From NCBI RefSeq assembly GCF_003672135.1, contig NC_039519.1, positions 1,922,001 through 1,986,000 of the forward strand: a stretch of DNA of 64,000 nucleotides, given 5' to 3'. Shown piece by piece: positions 12,189 to 22,693 of the stretch (positions are counted from its first letter, which is position 1; the number at the start of each line of letters is the position of its first letter). The position numbers were made by a program, and so were the translations under genes. The notes below the pieces were generated by a model. It ran no database searches, was not told the DNA's origin, and saw only the letters and a list, made by a program, of their open reading frames with translations. The DNA is from Ooceraea biroi (lineage: Eukaryota > Arthropoda > Insecta > Hymenoptera > Formicidae).

Positions 12189-13218
12189 CTAGTTTTCCTC
12201 CATTTTATTATCCTTCCTTTCCTCCTCATTTTGATTTTTTCGTTTCCCTCCCCCTATCTTCTTCTCTCCTTTATTATTTGTCAACCCTCCAATCTCCTCA
12301 TCCCACCACCACCACTCTTCATTTATTCTCATTTTTCTATTTCCCCTCCATACCCTATTTCCTTTTCTCTCCTCCTCCATTGCAATTTTCCTCATTACCC
12401 ATCTCTCCCTTCTTTCCTCCCATGAAAAATCTTCCTCTGTCCATATATTGCTTCCTTTTAATTTCTTTTTCCCCTCCATGATTTTATTTCTCTCCTCTAT
12501 ACTACCTAATGTCACTAGTATCATATCCCCCCGTTCTGATCCTTATTACCCTCTCAACCCCTCCTTGTAATCCTATCCCTTTAAGTAACTTCTCTGCTTT
12601 TTCCTTCTCTTCCCCTTTTTTTATTTGTATACCCTTTATTATTACATTTTTCCTTCTCCTCTCCCTCTCCTTCTCTCTCACTCTTCTTTCTATCGCTTTA
12701 ACCCTTTCCTCTATACTCTTTTTTTCTATCTCTTCCTTTCTCCATCCCCCCATCTTCTTTTCTTTCTCCTCCCCCTTTTCTATCTCTTGTTTCCTCTCCC
12801 ATTCTCTTATCTTTTCCTCCATTCTCTCTATTTTTCCCATCATCTCTCTTCTTTCTTCCTGCCATTTTTCCTCTCTATCCTTTAATTTCTTCCTTATCTC
12901 CTTTAAACTCTCCCTTATCCATCTCCCTTGACTTTTCATTCCTTCTCTAATTTCTACTAGTATCTTTTCAATCTCCATCCTCTCCCCCTCTCTTCCTTCC
13001 CCTGTAACTATTTCCTCTCTTTCCCTCCCTTTCCCCTCCTGCTCCGTCGGTGATCTCGGCGTCTTTTTACTTCTCTGAAAAGTAAACTCTTTCTCTCCTT
13101 TCCGCCCTTCTCCTAGCCCGTCCCATTTTCTTTTCAGAAATTCCGTTATATCTCTTGTACTTCCTCTTCTTACCTCTGGTTTCCTCTCTATCTTCTTTCC
13201 TACTTCCTGACTATTCAT
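12189..13218 (-). pseudogene. LINE ORF1: Glu/Lys/Arg-rich coiled-coil protein (frameshifted)
   Basis: The frame opens at 13218 with MNSQEVGKKIERKPEVRRG. After about residue 85 it is an almost uninterrupted charged coiled coil, then a short segment ending RRKNVIIKGI that looks like the start of an RNA-binding fold. The frame closes at 12502, while the obvious continuation (MILVTLGSIEERNKIMEGKK and on) lies in another frame from 12524 to 12189, so one indel separates the two parts. Position upstream of ORF2 and composition fit a nucleic-acid chaperone ORF1 protein. Confidence 0.75.
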
Positions 13219-13556
13219 CTGCCCACCAGCTCCCTCTCTACTCTCTCTATACTCTATGCCTAACCTCCCGCTTAGACAATCTATTTCTCCACTGCTTTCC
13301 CGTTTTTAACCTGTATATTTTACCTTCCCTCCACTTATACACATTCTATTTCACCTTCTCTCTCTCACACACTCCACTCTCACCTCGCCACTTCTTAATC
13401 TCTTACTCTTAATACACTTCTATCTCTCTACGCACCGGAAACGGAAGTCCCCTATTCTAACTAATTATGTTACCTATTACCTATACTATACTAATATATA
13501 TATTTTTTTTCAATCTTCCTCTTCGGTACTCTGATCATTTATCCTGATCCACGGCT

Positions 13557-13990
13557 TTATTTGTCCGCTGACAAAATGGTATTAAGCTGTTTTTGCGTGA
13601 GATTATATCCGGGTACATCGGTAATTACAAATTGATTTTTTTGCAAAACCTTCTTAACTAGATACGGCCCTTTATATTTAGGTAACAACTTTCTATTTAC
13701 TCCAGGTTGATTTTGTAACACTCTAATCATAACTAAATCACCTTCTTTATAACTATTAGGTTTTTTGTGTCTTTTGTCAAACTTAGTCTTATTATACACT
13801 TGTAACCGCTCTATTAACTAACTTAGCTGCATTTCATAATTCTTCACGCTCTTTCTGCATATCGGTATCAGTCGCCGTTAACTCTCGAATAAATCTACAT
13901 AAATCTTTATCAGTATTTCCGCGTTGATTATATCCTAATAGTAACTTACTCAGCGTGGTATTTATTCAATGATCCTATTCCAATCCAAGC
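13557..13990 (-). pseudogene. Gypsy-type retrotransposon integrase C-terminal fragment
   Basis: The minus-strand segment 13799-13557 encodes KFDKRHKKPNSYKEGDLVMI and GPYLVKKVL, the typical end of a Ty3/gypsy integrase. In-frame remains continue upstream to about 13990 (PSKLLLGYNQRGNTDKDL) with one internal stop. No LTR, RNase H or reverse transcriptase adjoins it; the right side is replaced by the palindrome that starts at 13979. Confidence 0.8.
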
Positions 13991-14757
13991 GAGAGTAGTT
14001 CTAATTTTCTTTAAATATTATTATTTTATAGTATTTTTCAAACAATTTATGAAATCCTCAAATTGCGCCAATTGCAAAGAGGATGTATTACCTCGAAAAT
14101 TAATTCTTGTACAACAATTTACAAAAAACCAAGTGGTAGTCTTACCAATTACAAAGAGAATATATGTATATATCGTCTTGAAAATTTGTTATACAACTAC
14201 TTTCAAAAAATATAAAACTTTGATTGATTAAATAATATTTAATGCAAAATACTTGGCGCTGCTAGACCGAATATTACAAGAAATCTCTCTTTCTCTCTTT
14301 TAGCGTTTAGTATTTAGCAATTTAGTATTTAGTATGAAGTTTAGCCTTAGTATTAAACGCGTAAAATTTGTTAAACTTCTTTTTATATGAATTTGATATG
14401 TAAACAAACGGCTTGAGTTTTAGTAGGCGTGTAAGGAACGCAGATGAGATGCTAGGCGCTGGCGAGGTCTAGCAGCGCCAAGTATTTTGCATTAAATATT
14501 ATTTAATCAATCACAGTTTTATATTTTTTGAAAGTAGTTGTATAACAAATTTTCAAGACGATATATACATATATTCTCTTTGTAATTGGTAAGACTACCA
14601 CTTGGTTTTTTGTAAATTGTTGTACAAGAATTAATTTTCGAGGTAATACATCCTCTTTGCAATTGGCGCAATTTGAGGATTTCATAAATTTTTTTAAAAA
14701 ATACTATAAAATAATAATATTTAAAGACAATTAGAACTACTATCACTTGGATTGGAA
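13979..14757. mobile_element. Palindromic element with 'ACTTGGCGCTGCTAG' inner ends
   Basis: Arms 13979-14266 and 14470-14757 are near-perfect inverted copies around a ~200-bp spacer. The inner ends read AATACTTGGCGCTGCTAG. Each arm encodes the same 60-residue frame (14049-14231 plus, 14685-14503 minus), which simply reflects the inversion; the peptide is unrecognised and probably non-coding. Terminal CCAATCCAAG/CTTGGATTGG lacks an obvious target duplication. Confidence 0.85.
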
Positions 14758-14875
14758 TTAAATTAATAAACTCTGTCATCATACTATAATAGAACCAGAC
14801 TCACGTAATGATACAAATATAATAGATACAACATCACGCAAATGTTTTACGTGATGATTGCTATTGTAAATTATT

Positions 14876-15277
14876 TTGTTACTCATATCATAAGCAAGCT
14901 GACTAAAATAAATAAATAAGTCGCGAGTACTTTCTCTCCGATCGTTACGACAGCATGAGCGCGATAGCCGCCGCAGCTTGTTTCACTTCGCGCGCCCGTC
15001 CCTGGCTTACACTTGTAGCTGCGCGCTGATTGACTGATTACAATAATTAATTGCGACGAAACTATTCATCGCATCGTAAAAAGTAGTATTACACATTTTT
15101 TCTTAGATTTTCTTATATTTTCATTCTCTATCCAATAGTGCTGAGCAAATTCGACACTTTTTTAACACCCTGTATATACGACATTTTTTTAAGAAATTAA
15201 TTTTTATTTGGTTAGTTGTGACTGGTAAAGTTTTACTTGGCGCCATTTTCCAATATCATATTTTTTACAGGTTTATA
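14876..15277 (+). repeat. Duplicated segment D1, copy a (left part)
   Basis: Matches 22694-23090 plus 24655-24745. It includes a GC-rich patch (GCGCGATAGCCGCCGCAGC) and TACTTGGCGCCATTTTCCAA. It resumes at 17286-17440 after the inserted transposon. No coding sequence. Comparison with copy b gives clean empty sites for several insertions. Confidence 0.85.
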
Positions 15278-17285
15278 CAGGGTGGTCCACTTAAATCGAT
15301 CATCTTAGATATTTCACTTGTTTTTGATGATACGAAAAAATGTCTAAGGAAAAAGTTGCACCGTTCGAAGGGGCTATCATGATGACAGAACAAAAAATTG
15401 TTTCAAGGCTATTTTTTTCGGAGATTCAAAGGTCAAGATAATTTTTTTAAATGGAACTACATATTTTTGTTTGCGCAATTTTATAGCCAACATCGAGAGG
15501 AGTTCAGCGACCTATGACAACATGACCTTTAAATGATCTTGAACGTGGGAAACAGAAAAATCAAACTTTATGCTCTTCAACACAAACATTTATTTAAGGA
15601 GGTGTTCGAAATGATGTCCTCCGACTTCAATAAATTTTCTAATACGATGCACAAATGATACTCTTACCCTTTCTATCATTTCTGAATTTATACTAGCACA
15701 TGCATTCAAAATGCTCTCTCTCATGTTCTCTTGTGTAGTTGGTACATCATTGTAAACAGTGTTCTTTAACATTCCCCACAAAAAAGTCTAAAGGATTCAA
15801 ATCAGGAGAACGTGCTGGCCAACTGATATGTCTTCCTCTTCCTATCCAGTGTTCCGGAAACATTTCGTGTAAAACTGTACGTGCAACACGTGCGTTATGA
15901 GCCGGACAACCACCATGCTGATACCACATTTGTAAACGAGTTTCTAACGGCACCTCTTCCAATAAGTTTGGTAATTGTTGGGACAAAAAATCAGCATATT
16001 TTTGACCATTTAATGTACCATCAATAAAGAAAGGGCCAATGATTCGATTGTGTAAAACACCACACCATACATTAAGACTCCATGGACGTTGACGTTCTAC
16101 TTGTCGAAGCCACTTTGGATTTTCAACGGACCAATAGTGCATATTTCTTCTATTTACTTGTCCATGGTTAGTGAAAGTTGATTCATCGGTAAACAATATT
16201 CTGTTGAAGAAGAATTCATTGACCTCCAACTGTTGTAGCGCCCATTGACAAAATTCTATTTGATTAATAAAATCATTTCCATGAAGTTCTTGATGCAATG
16301 CAGTGTGATATGGATGAAATGAGTGACGTTTAAGAATGCGTAAAACACTTGTCTTGGAAATACCAGTATTTCTTTGTATTTGTCGAGAACTGATATGTGG
16401 ATTATTTGCCACTGCAGCCAAAACAGCAACTTCTGCTGGTTCATTAGTTTGCAAACGAGGTCGCATTTTCTTACGTGAACAAACACTTCCAGTTTCACGA
16501 AATGTTTTAATAAGACGGTCAAAAGCAGCGCGAGACGGTAAACGCTTTTCAGGGTATCTTTGGCAGTACATTCTCTGCGCCTCTGTAGAGCTTCTTCCGC
16601 TTTCACCGTAAATAAGAAGCATTTCTATTCTTTCCTCTTTCGTATAATCAGTCATATTTAAACTCTGATATCGAGAAGCTCAGGAAATGAACTGAACTGC
16701 GAAAGCATTTCGCGATCATAAATATTTACATACACATACACACACGCACACAATACATGTATGGAATTATTTCAATCTTACATTCCATTGAATTCCAGAA
16801 CATGAGTGTTTACCGATGAATCAATGTTCACTAACCATGGACAAGTAAATAGAAGAAATATGAACTACTGGACCGTCGAAAATCTAAGGTGGCTTCGATA
16901 AGTAGAACGTCCATGGAGCCTTAGAAAATGTATTGAAGTCGGAGGACATCATTTCGAACACCTCCTTAAATAAATGTTTGTGTTGAAGAGCATAAAGTTT
17001 GATTTTTCTGTTTCCCACGTTCAAGATCATTTAAAGGTCATGTTGTCATAGGTCGCTGAACTCCTCTCGATGTTGGCTATAAAATTGCGCAAACAAAAAT
17101 ATGTAGTTCCATTTAAAAAAATTATCTTGACCTTTGAATCTCCGAAAAAAATAGCCTTGAAACAATTTTTTGTTCTGTCATCATGATAGCCCCTTCGAAC
17201 GGTGCAACTTTTTCCTTAGACATTTTTTCGTATCATCAAAAACAAGTGAAATATCTAAGATGATCGATTTAAGTGGACCACCCTG
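15278..17285 (-). mobile_element. IS630/mariner-type transposon with ~365-bp inverted ends (snapback structure)
   Basis: TA at 15276-15277 and 17286-17287 flanks CAGGGTGGTCCACTTAAATC / its inverse. The copy-b context reads GGTTTATATACGAC without the insert, so the boundaries are exact. The inverted ends (15278-15645 and 16920-17285) include the last codons of the transposase on both sides. A second, internally deleted transposase piece runs forward at 16800-16975. The element is therefore two 3' ends joined tail to tail around one 5' part. Confidence 0.9.
15590..16655 (-). pseudogene. IS630/mariner-type DDE transposase with N-terminal DUF4817-like helix-turn-helix (inactive)
   Basis: The frame starts at ATG 16655 with TKEERIEMLLIYGE, a helix-turn-helix found in an insect IS630-type family. 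FTDEST carries the first catalytic Asp and ARSPDLNPLDFF the third. At the second site, where the family has Asp before GCPAHN, the codon at 15914-15912 is GGT (Gly). A further one-base expansion of the run at 15780-15785 throws WGMLKNTVYNDV to FEHLLK out of frame. Either change alone should abolish cut-and-paste activity. Stop at 15590. Confidence 0.88.
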
Positions 17286-17460
17286 TATACGACATTTTTT
17301 TAATAAGTTCATTTTTACTTGGTTAATTATATATATACGATATTTGTTTAATAGATTAATTTTTATTTGGTTGGTTGCGACTGGCGCGTGTACTTGGCGC
17401 CTTTTTTCTCCTTTTTTAAAAAAAGGTAATTTTTGTAAGATATCATTTCTTTTTTTATTA
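17286..17460 (+). repeat. Duplicated segment D1, copy a (right part)
   Basis: Continues the D1 repeat after the IS630 insertion. It contains GCGTGTACTTGGCGCC followed by a TTTTTT-CTCC-TTTTTTAAAAAA hairpin. It corresponds to 24745-24885 plus 26126-26165 in copy b, where a pogo-like element splits the TACTTGG motif. Confidence 0.8.
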
Positions 17461-18165
17461 TAATCGAATGTCAACACCCAGTATATTGTAATAACTATTG
17501 GAATACAAAAAGTTTAATTTATCATGTCAAATTTTTCTGGAATCACAAATAAAAGTTTTTCGGATTTTTCGGGTCAATTAAAATCCCTACATGTTATAAT
17601 CTTATAGGACACCCTATATGTTATAATCAAAAGTCGACACTCAGTATATTATAAAATCATAAATACAAGTTTTTCGGTTGGTCAATAAAAATCGGACACC
17701 CAATATATTACAACCAAAAGTCAACACCCAGTATATTATAAAATCGCAAATACAAGTTTTTCGTTTGGTCATTAAAAATTGGACACCCTATATATTATAA
17801 TCAAAAATCGACACCCAGTATATTATAATTAATCATCAGAAAAAATAAAATTTAATCTATCGTGTTAAATTTTTCTAGAATAATTACAAGTTTTTCGAGT
17901 TAGTCAATTAAATTCGGACACCCTTATATTATAATCGAATGTCAACACCCAGTATATTGTAATAACTATCGGAATACAAAAAGTTTAATTTATCATGTCA
18001 ACTTTTTCTGGAATCACAAATACAAGTTTTTCGGTAGGTCAATAAAAATCGGACACCCTATATATTATAATCAAAAGTCGATACCCAGTATATTATAATT
18101 AATCATCGGAAAAAATAAAGTTTAATTTATCATGTCAAATTTTTCTATTCTAGAATCACAAATAC
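17460..18165 (+). repeat. Degenerate tandem repeat (minisatellite), ~0.7 kb
   Basis: Repeated modules of roughly 90-150 bp share TCGACACCCAGTATATTATA, ACAAGTTTTTCGG, GGTCAATAAAAATCGGACAC and AGTTTAATTTATCATGTCAA. Order varies between units, as in a higher-order satellite. No open frame. Confidence 0.8.
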
Positions 18166-18365
18166 TAGAATACGCATTGCTCTCTTTAGCGGAGCCGTCA
18201 GCCATGCCGGCACTGCCGTAAACGCCGCGCCGCCTAGTGGTTAAAAGGTGAACTGTACGTTTTCCGTGACCAGACGACGACGATGACGACGATAAGAGAG
18301 TTTCTTAATAAAATATTTCACGATGTGGACTTTGTATCGTAATATCTCCCTTCACCGGGCATGTA
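18166..18365 (+). other. Short GC-richer segment; no gene
   Basis: Contains GCCGTCAGCCATGCCGGCAC and a GACGACGACGATGACGACGA run followed by TTAATAAA at about 18316. It could be the end of an LTR, but there is no partner. Confidence 0.3.
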
Positions 18366-18595
18366 CAGTCATAGGCACAGAGGTTGTGATACTTTTTTTT
18401 TAATGAGTGATCACGCAGCATGTTAAATCCTTTTTCTTTAATTTTCTTATATTTCTTAGATATGTTAAAATGCTGAGACTGCTAAAGAAGTATACTTTCG
18501 GTTATCATATGCTGCCGACAAGCAATATGTCAGTGCCAGGCAAAACGATCGTAATGTCACAAAAAAAAGTGTCACAATCTCTGTGCCTATGACTG
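18366..18595. mobile_element. Tc1-type MITE, 230 bp
   Basis: TA (18364-18365, 18596-18597) flanks CAGTCATAGGCACAGAGGTT ... CTCTGTGCCTATGACTG. The TA-CAGT...ACTG-TA ends are the classic Tc1 signature. The interior is AT-rich and non-coding. Confidence 0.9.
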
Positions 18596-18653
18596 TACGT
18601 GAAAAATAAAAACACTTTCATTATATAATTCGAGTACACAGAATTGTTCTTAA

Positions 18654-19857
18654 GGGGTAACACCTATGTAACCGGCTGAAAAAGAGGTCTATGTTTGGGA
18701 ATTTTTTTTTATTTACTGAATCGTGCTGTTAAAAAATGGATTTGATAACTTTACGAGGCATGTCAAAAAGTACAAAAAATAATTTTTTCATAATTAAATT
18801 TTACAAAATGGTGGATCTGCAGCAGCATGAAGGAGACGACAGTCGATTTGGCAAGGTGGTCCGCGGCTAGCAGCATAAATGTCGTAATTTTTGGTCTAGA
18901 ACAAACAATTTTTTCATTTTCTTTACTCCAATACCTAGAGAAATACGTAGCCGGTTTTGAAAATATTGATTTTTGATAAAATGGCGGAGTTTTAAAAAAA
19001 AATCCATTTTTTCACAAAAAAAGTTGAGTAAAATCAGTTGTAACTAAAACAATTTTTAACTTATCAAAAAAATCCTACGTATTTCTGTAGAAAATTGTAT
19101 TTTTTAGGTACTGTTAAAATTTGAAGTAAATTGGTTAAAAATTGTTTGCGTTCTACTGCTAGCCAACTTTAAAAATGCTGTTTTGAGAAAAACGCGTTTA
19201 AAGTTTCGAATGTTGATATTTTTAGATTAACTATTGAAATTTTTTACTTGTAGTGAATTTACCTTTGGTCTGCGATTCCAGGACCATAAAGTTGCCCTTC
19301 AACAGCAAGATTTTCATCCTCTTCGTCTTTTCTCGCAGATTTTAAGCTCGAGCGAGCCTCTTTCGCTGCATCGCTGAGTGAGCGATCGGAGAGCTTGATG
19401 CTTTTTGAAGTATATACTTTCTTTCTTTTGTCACTCATTGTCACTTTTTATACGCAACTTTACAAAATAATTATTAAACAACGGTATTTAAATTATACAG
19501 TAAAAATCAAGGAGATGCTCAATGCGCGTCCGACTAGCGTCTTGTCAACAGCTGTAGTGCGAGAGTTATACTAATACATCTGATAGAAATAGAGTACTCA
19601 CAACATCAATACGCTTATTCGACAGCTTAGAATCGTCACAGATACCTGCAGGTAAAAATATTTGTACCCTACGAACCCAAATGTTTCGGAGTACCGCGCG
19701 CTCTAGAAGCACTGGAGGCGCTTGGCGCGAGAGCCTATAACTTTGGGGAAAAAGTTTTATCGCCATAAAACCACTTGCACTTCATTTTTAAGACCTTAGA
19801 GTGTATTTTAAAAGGAAAAAAAACGATTTTTTGAAAATTTTACATAGGTGTTACCCC
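18654..19857. mobile_element. TTAA-flanked TIR element, 1.2 kb, with a first-exon-like frame
   Basis: TTAA at 18650-18653 and 19858-19861 encloses GGGGTAACACCTATGTA / TACATAGGTGTTACCCC. It has the same architecture as the element at 4303-6232 but a different TIR sequence. The interior has repeated non-coding phrases and one exon-like frame (19444-19263, minus). Confidence 0.85.
19263..19444 (-). CDS. Exon-like frame ending at a 5' splice site, unrecognised
   Basis: ATG at 19444 (or 19438) opens 60 codons of Ser/Lys/Asp-rich sequence (KRKKVYTSKSIKLSDRSLSD; ending GQLYGPGIADQ), followed by CAAAG|GTAAAT, a good donor context. No partner exon was found within the element. It may be a first exon of the element's lost protein or a captured exon. 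I do not recognise the peptide, and expression is unknown. Confidence 0.35.
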
Positions 19858-19861
19858 TTAA

Positions 19862-20010
19862 CTCGATCGATCCACGCGTTATTAAGATTCGCAAATCTCA
19901 GCTAGTCTCAACTAGTCGGCTCGCGTAAAGATACACGGTCCGTCTCTCGCTGTCATTGTGCTGCGCGTGAACTTGGCGCGAGACACTACCGTGTCTCTTG
20001 ATATGAGGAA
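19862..20010 (+). repeat. R-family repeat, diverged copy, with hairpin module
   Basis: Shares the tail GCGCGTGAACTTGGCGCGAGACACTACCGTGTCTC with the copy at 22069-22245. The tail is ACTTGGCGC plus a perfect 7-bp hairpin (GAGACAC-TACC-GTGTCTC). Confidence 0.65.
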
Positions 20011-20070
20011 TACTCAACGACATATATAAATTTTTTTAAAAAGATACAAAAAAGCGCCAAGTATACGCGC

Positions 20071-20171
20071 CCGAAGTTCTTTCAAAAAAGAATTCTACAC
20101 ACTCGAAGTTCTTTCAAAAAAGAACTTTACGCGCCCGAAGTTCTTTCAAAAAAGAACTCTACAAAACTAAT
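20071..20171 (+). repeat. Short tandem repeat, three ~33-bp units
   Basis: Three copies of CGAAGTTCTTTCAAAAAAGAA with ACGCGCC / ACACACT linkers. A single diverged copy of the unit, inverted, sits near 48810. Confidence 0.85.
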
Positions 20172-20178
20172 GATATCA

Positions 20179-20933
20179 ACAACGTTTTTGCGCCAACTAC
20201 AATGGGTATTTATGCAAACCAGAAAATCTATTACTTTTTATTATTACTCTTTGGCCGATATTCATTGTTGATTCTTATTTAAGACCATCTTAAGTACATT
20301 CATAAGATATTTGAATTGATACGAATAAATATTTTAATACATATACATATATAAATATGTCAATACAAATGTGTTTTTTGAAAATACTTGGCGCTGCTAA
20401 ACCGAATAAAAAATTCTCAACAAATCGAACCAATATGTTAATTGCCTTAATTCTCTTTCTTCCTCTCTTGTGAATGTGTGTGTGTGTGTGTGTGTATGTG
20501 TATTTCGGCGATTGTGTTATGTAAGTTAGGTGTGTGTGTGTGTGCCCCTCTCTCGTACGCGCGCGCGCGTGTGTATGAGACATTAGAGTTAAATATAGAA
20601 TAAGTGTAATTAACTACATTTGTACATTTCGGCAAGTTGTTGTGTAAATTAGTCTAAGCAAATTATTGTAATGTTTAGATTATTTAAATACTAAGAGAAT
20701 TTTTTATTCGGTTTAGCAGCGCCAAGTATTTTCAAAAAACACATTTGTATTGACATATTTATATATGTATATGTATTAAAATATTTATTCGTATCAATTC
20801 AAATATCTTATGAATGTACTTACGATGGTCTTAAATAAGAATCAACAATGAATATCGGCCAAAGAGTAATAATAAAAAGTAATAGATTTTCTGGTTTGTA
20901 TAAATACCCATTGTAGTTGGCGCAAAAAAGTTG
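20179..20933. mobile_element. Palindromic element with 'AGCAGCGCCAAGTATT' inner ends
   Basis: Arms of ~235 bp (from CAACGTTTTTGCGCC at the left to GGCGCAAAAAAGTTG at the right) surround a spacer with a (TG)n tract (20474-20500) and GCGCGCGTGTGT (about 20560). A related single arm occurs at about 48455-48800. No coding sequence. Confidence 0.88.
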
Positions 20934-20934
20934 T

Positions 20935-22043
20935 GGTAATTATGTACTTTAACGGACCCAGCCCCGATGACCTTGACCTTGACATATGTTGTCAAGGTCA
21001 TCCTCCTGAGTGACCTTGAAGAGGTTTTAGCCGTCGCTCGTTGTTTGTTAAAAAGTTATAAACAAAGAAAATTTAATGATTTCGCACGAATTTTTAGCTG
21101 TCCACGTGAAGCAAGAACATGATACTGACATATATTACAAAGGTTACCTTCCCGAATAACCCGCACTAGGTTTTAGTCGTTGATCGTTGTTTATAAAAAA
21201 GTTATTAACAAAAGAAATTTCGAAAATATAGTAGTTATTTTGAAAGAATATTGAATATTGAAAGATATAAACGATGAATATGTATATGAACGAAGAAAGG
21301 AAAGTCATTTAAAGCAGTGAATTGTTAATATATAGAATAGTTTCTTTTAATATAAGTACAAAGTATTCTTCACTTTAACCAAAAGCACAAACAGTTAAAT
21401 ACAAAGTATTCTCTGCTTTAACTTAACCTAACCTAACCTAATCTGGTTAGGTTATATTTTCCGAAACTGGAGCCCTGGACACATACGCTCGTTTTCAGCC
21501 CGCCGGGGCCAGTGTAACAGATTTCACCGTGCAGATTTTGATCACCTGGTACACGCCACGGATTCTGGCGGGGGGAAGGGCAAAACCCCTTCCCCCCGCC
21601 CTCCCGCGAAGCGGGCTGAAAACGAGCGTATGTGTCCGAGGCTCCAGTTTCGGAAAATATAACCTAACCCAAACCTATTTCTGATTTAAAGCTAAAATTC
21701 CATCAAATATACTCTTTCGTAAACGTATATGGTATCGTAAAATTATGCTTTATTCATTAAACATTTTTTTTAATAACTTTTTAACAAACAACGAGCGAAG
21801 GGTGAAACCTAGTGCGGGTTATTCAGGAAGGTGACCTTTGTAATATATGTCAAACTCAAGTCCTTGCTTCGCGTGGACAGCTGAAAATTCGTGCAAAGTT
21901 ATTAAACTTCTTTTGTTAATAACTTTTTAATAAACAACGAGCGACGGCTAAAACCTCTTCAAGGTCACTCAGGAGGGTGACCTTCACAACATATGTCAAG
22001 GTCAAGGTCATCGGGGCTGGGTCCGTTAAAGTACATAATTACC
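20935..22043. mobile_element. K-family palindromic element (copy K2), both arms
   Basis: Terminal GGTAATTATGTAC / GTACATAATTACC. Each outer arm has TCAAGGTCA half-sites (20968-21019; 21959-22010) and the AACAACGAGCGACGG block. The inner arms carry AAAGCAGTGAATTGTTAATA. The centre is (CCTAA)n plus the 21443-21665 GC-rich palindrome. No transposase. Confidence 0.88.
21443..21665. repeat. GC-rich palindrome at centre of K2
   Basis: Inverted ends TAGGTTATATTTTCCGAAAC and GCTCGTTTTCAGCCCGC surround a G-rich core with GGGGGGAAGG / CCTTCCCCCC. Part of this module recurs at about 29938-29990 in K3, next to TTAGG repeats. Confidence 0.8.
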
Positions 22044-22068
22044 CCTTTTTTAAAAAAGGTAATTTTGT

Positions 22069-22245
22069 TGTGATATAATTCGACCCCAAGCTATCCATTG
22101 AGCCTACTTAGAAGTTGATCCGTTCAGCGGTTATTGAGATCTAATAATCTGAGTGTTTGCGAAAGCGTCGCTTCGCGTAAAAGAGTCACAGTGCGGTCTC
22201 GCTGCGCGTATACTTGGCGCGAGACACTACCGTGTCTCTTGATGA
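22069..22245 (+). repeat. R-family repeat, reference copy
   Basis: AATTCGACCCCAAGCTATCC ... CCGTTCAGCGGTTATTGAGA ... ends ACTTGGCGC plus the GAGACAC/GTGTCTC hairpin. Nearly identical to 50370-50517 plus 51760-51795, where a pogo-like element is inserted at its TACTTGG motif. Confidence 0.8.
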
Positions 22246-22693
22246 AAAATTGGTTTTTAATAAGCGGAAAGACAAAATAATTATTATCTAGAATAATTAT
22301 TTTGCAATATTATTGATCATTAGATAAGCGGACTTTAACTAAAAAAATCGCTTGTTCAAAACTTATCAAACTGACTCTTATTTTGATTGTAATTGACACT
22401 TATTTTCTTATGAAGCTCATTGTGCGCGTTAATATTAAATGTAAGTTTTAGTAGAATTTGAGCATGTTTTATGTTACAATAAGAAAAATATACTATATTC
22501 CATCTGGCGGAAAAGTGCATTCGTCAGTTCATAGTATACGACGTGGAAATGGTGGTCACTTTGAGCATTTGATGTAGAAAGCAAATGCTTTATTACTTTT
22601 TAGTAAATAAATTTATAAGCTTGTTTACATTGCATGCATTAAAACAACTTTTATTTTTATTAAGTAAAAAAAAGAATTGCAACAAATGCTTAT
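22246..22693 (+). pseudogene. IS630/mariner relic (C-terminal tip) in AT-rich DNA
   Basis: The only recognisable part is 22515-22575: plus-strand codons for SIRRGNGGHFEHLM then TAG, the C-terminal signature of the DUF4817-group transposases. The surrounding sequence is AT-rich with no other coding sign. Confidence 0.55.

Larger units (their letters stand above)
8565..13493 (-). mobile_element. Non-LTR retrotransposon (LINE), near full length, inactive
   Basis: A 4.9-kb LINE on the minus strand: ORF1 (13218-12189) then ORF2 (about 12117-8994). Low-complexity stretches of the form TATATATTTTTTT at 8550-8564 and 13494-13510 may be its target-site duplication. The coding strand is extremely purine-rich throughout, so the plus strand reads almost entirely as C/T. 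Both ORFs are broken. The family resembles the abundant ant LINEs of the jockey/I/R1 group; the clade assignment is inference. Confidence 0.85.

Noticed and set aside
8702..13412. Many plus-strand open frames rich in Ser, Pro, Leu and Phe
   Set aside because: They are the pyrimidine-rich antisense of the LINE ORFs on the minus strand; no homology-like motif in any.
14049..14685. Two identical 60-residue frames (plus and minus)
   Set aside because: They are the two arms of one palindrome; duplication by inversion is not evidence of coding constraint.
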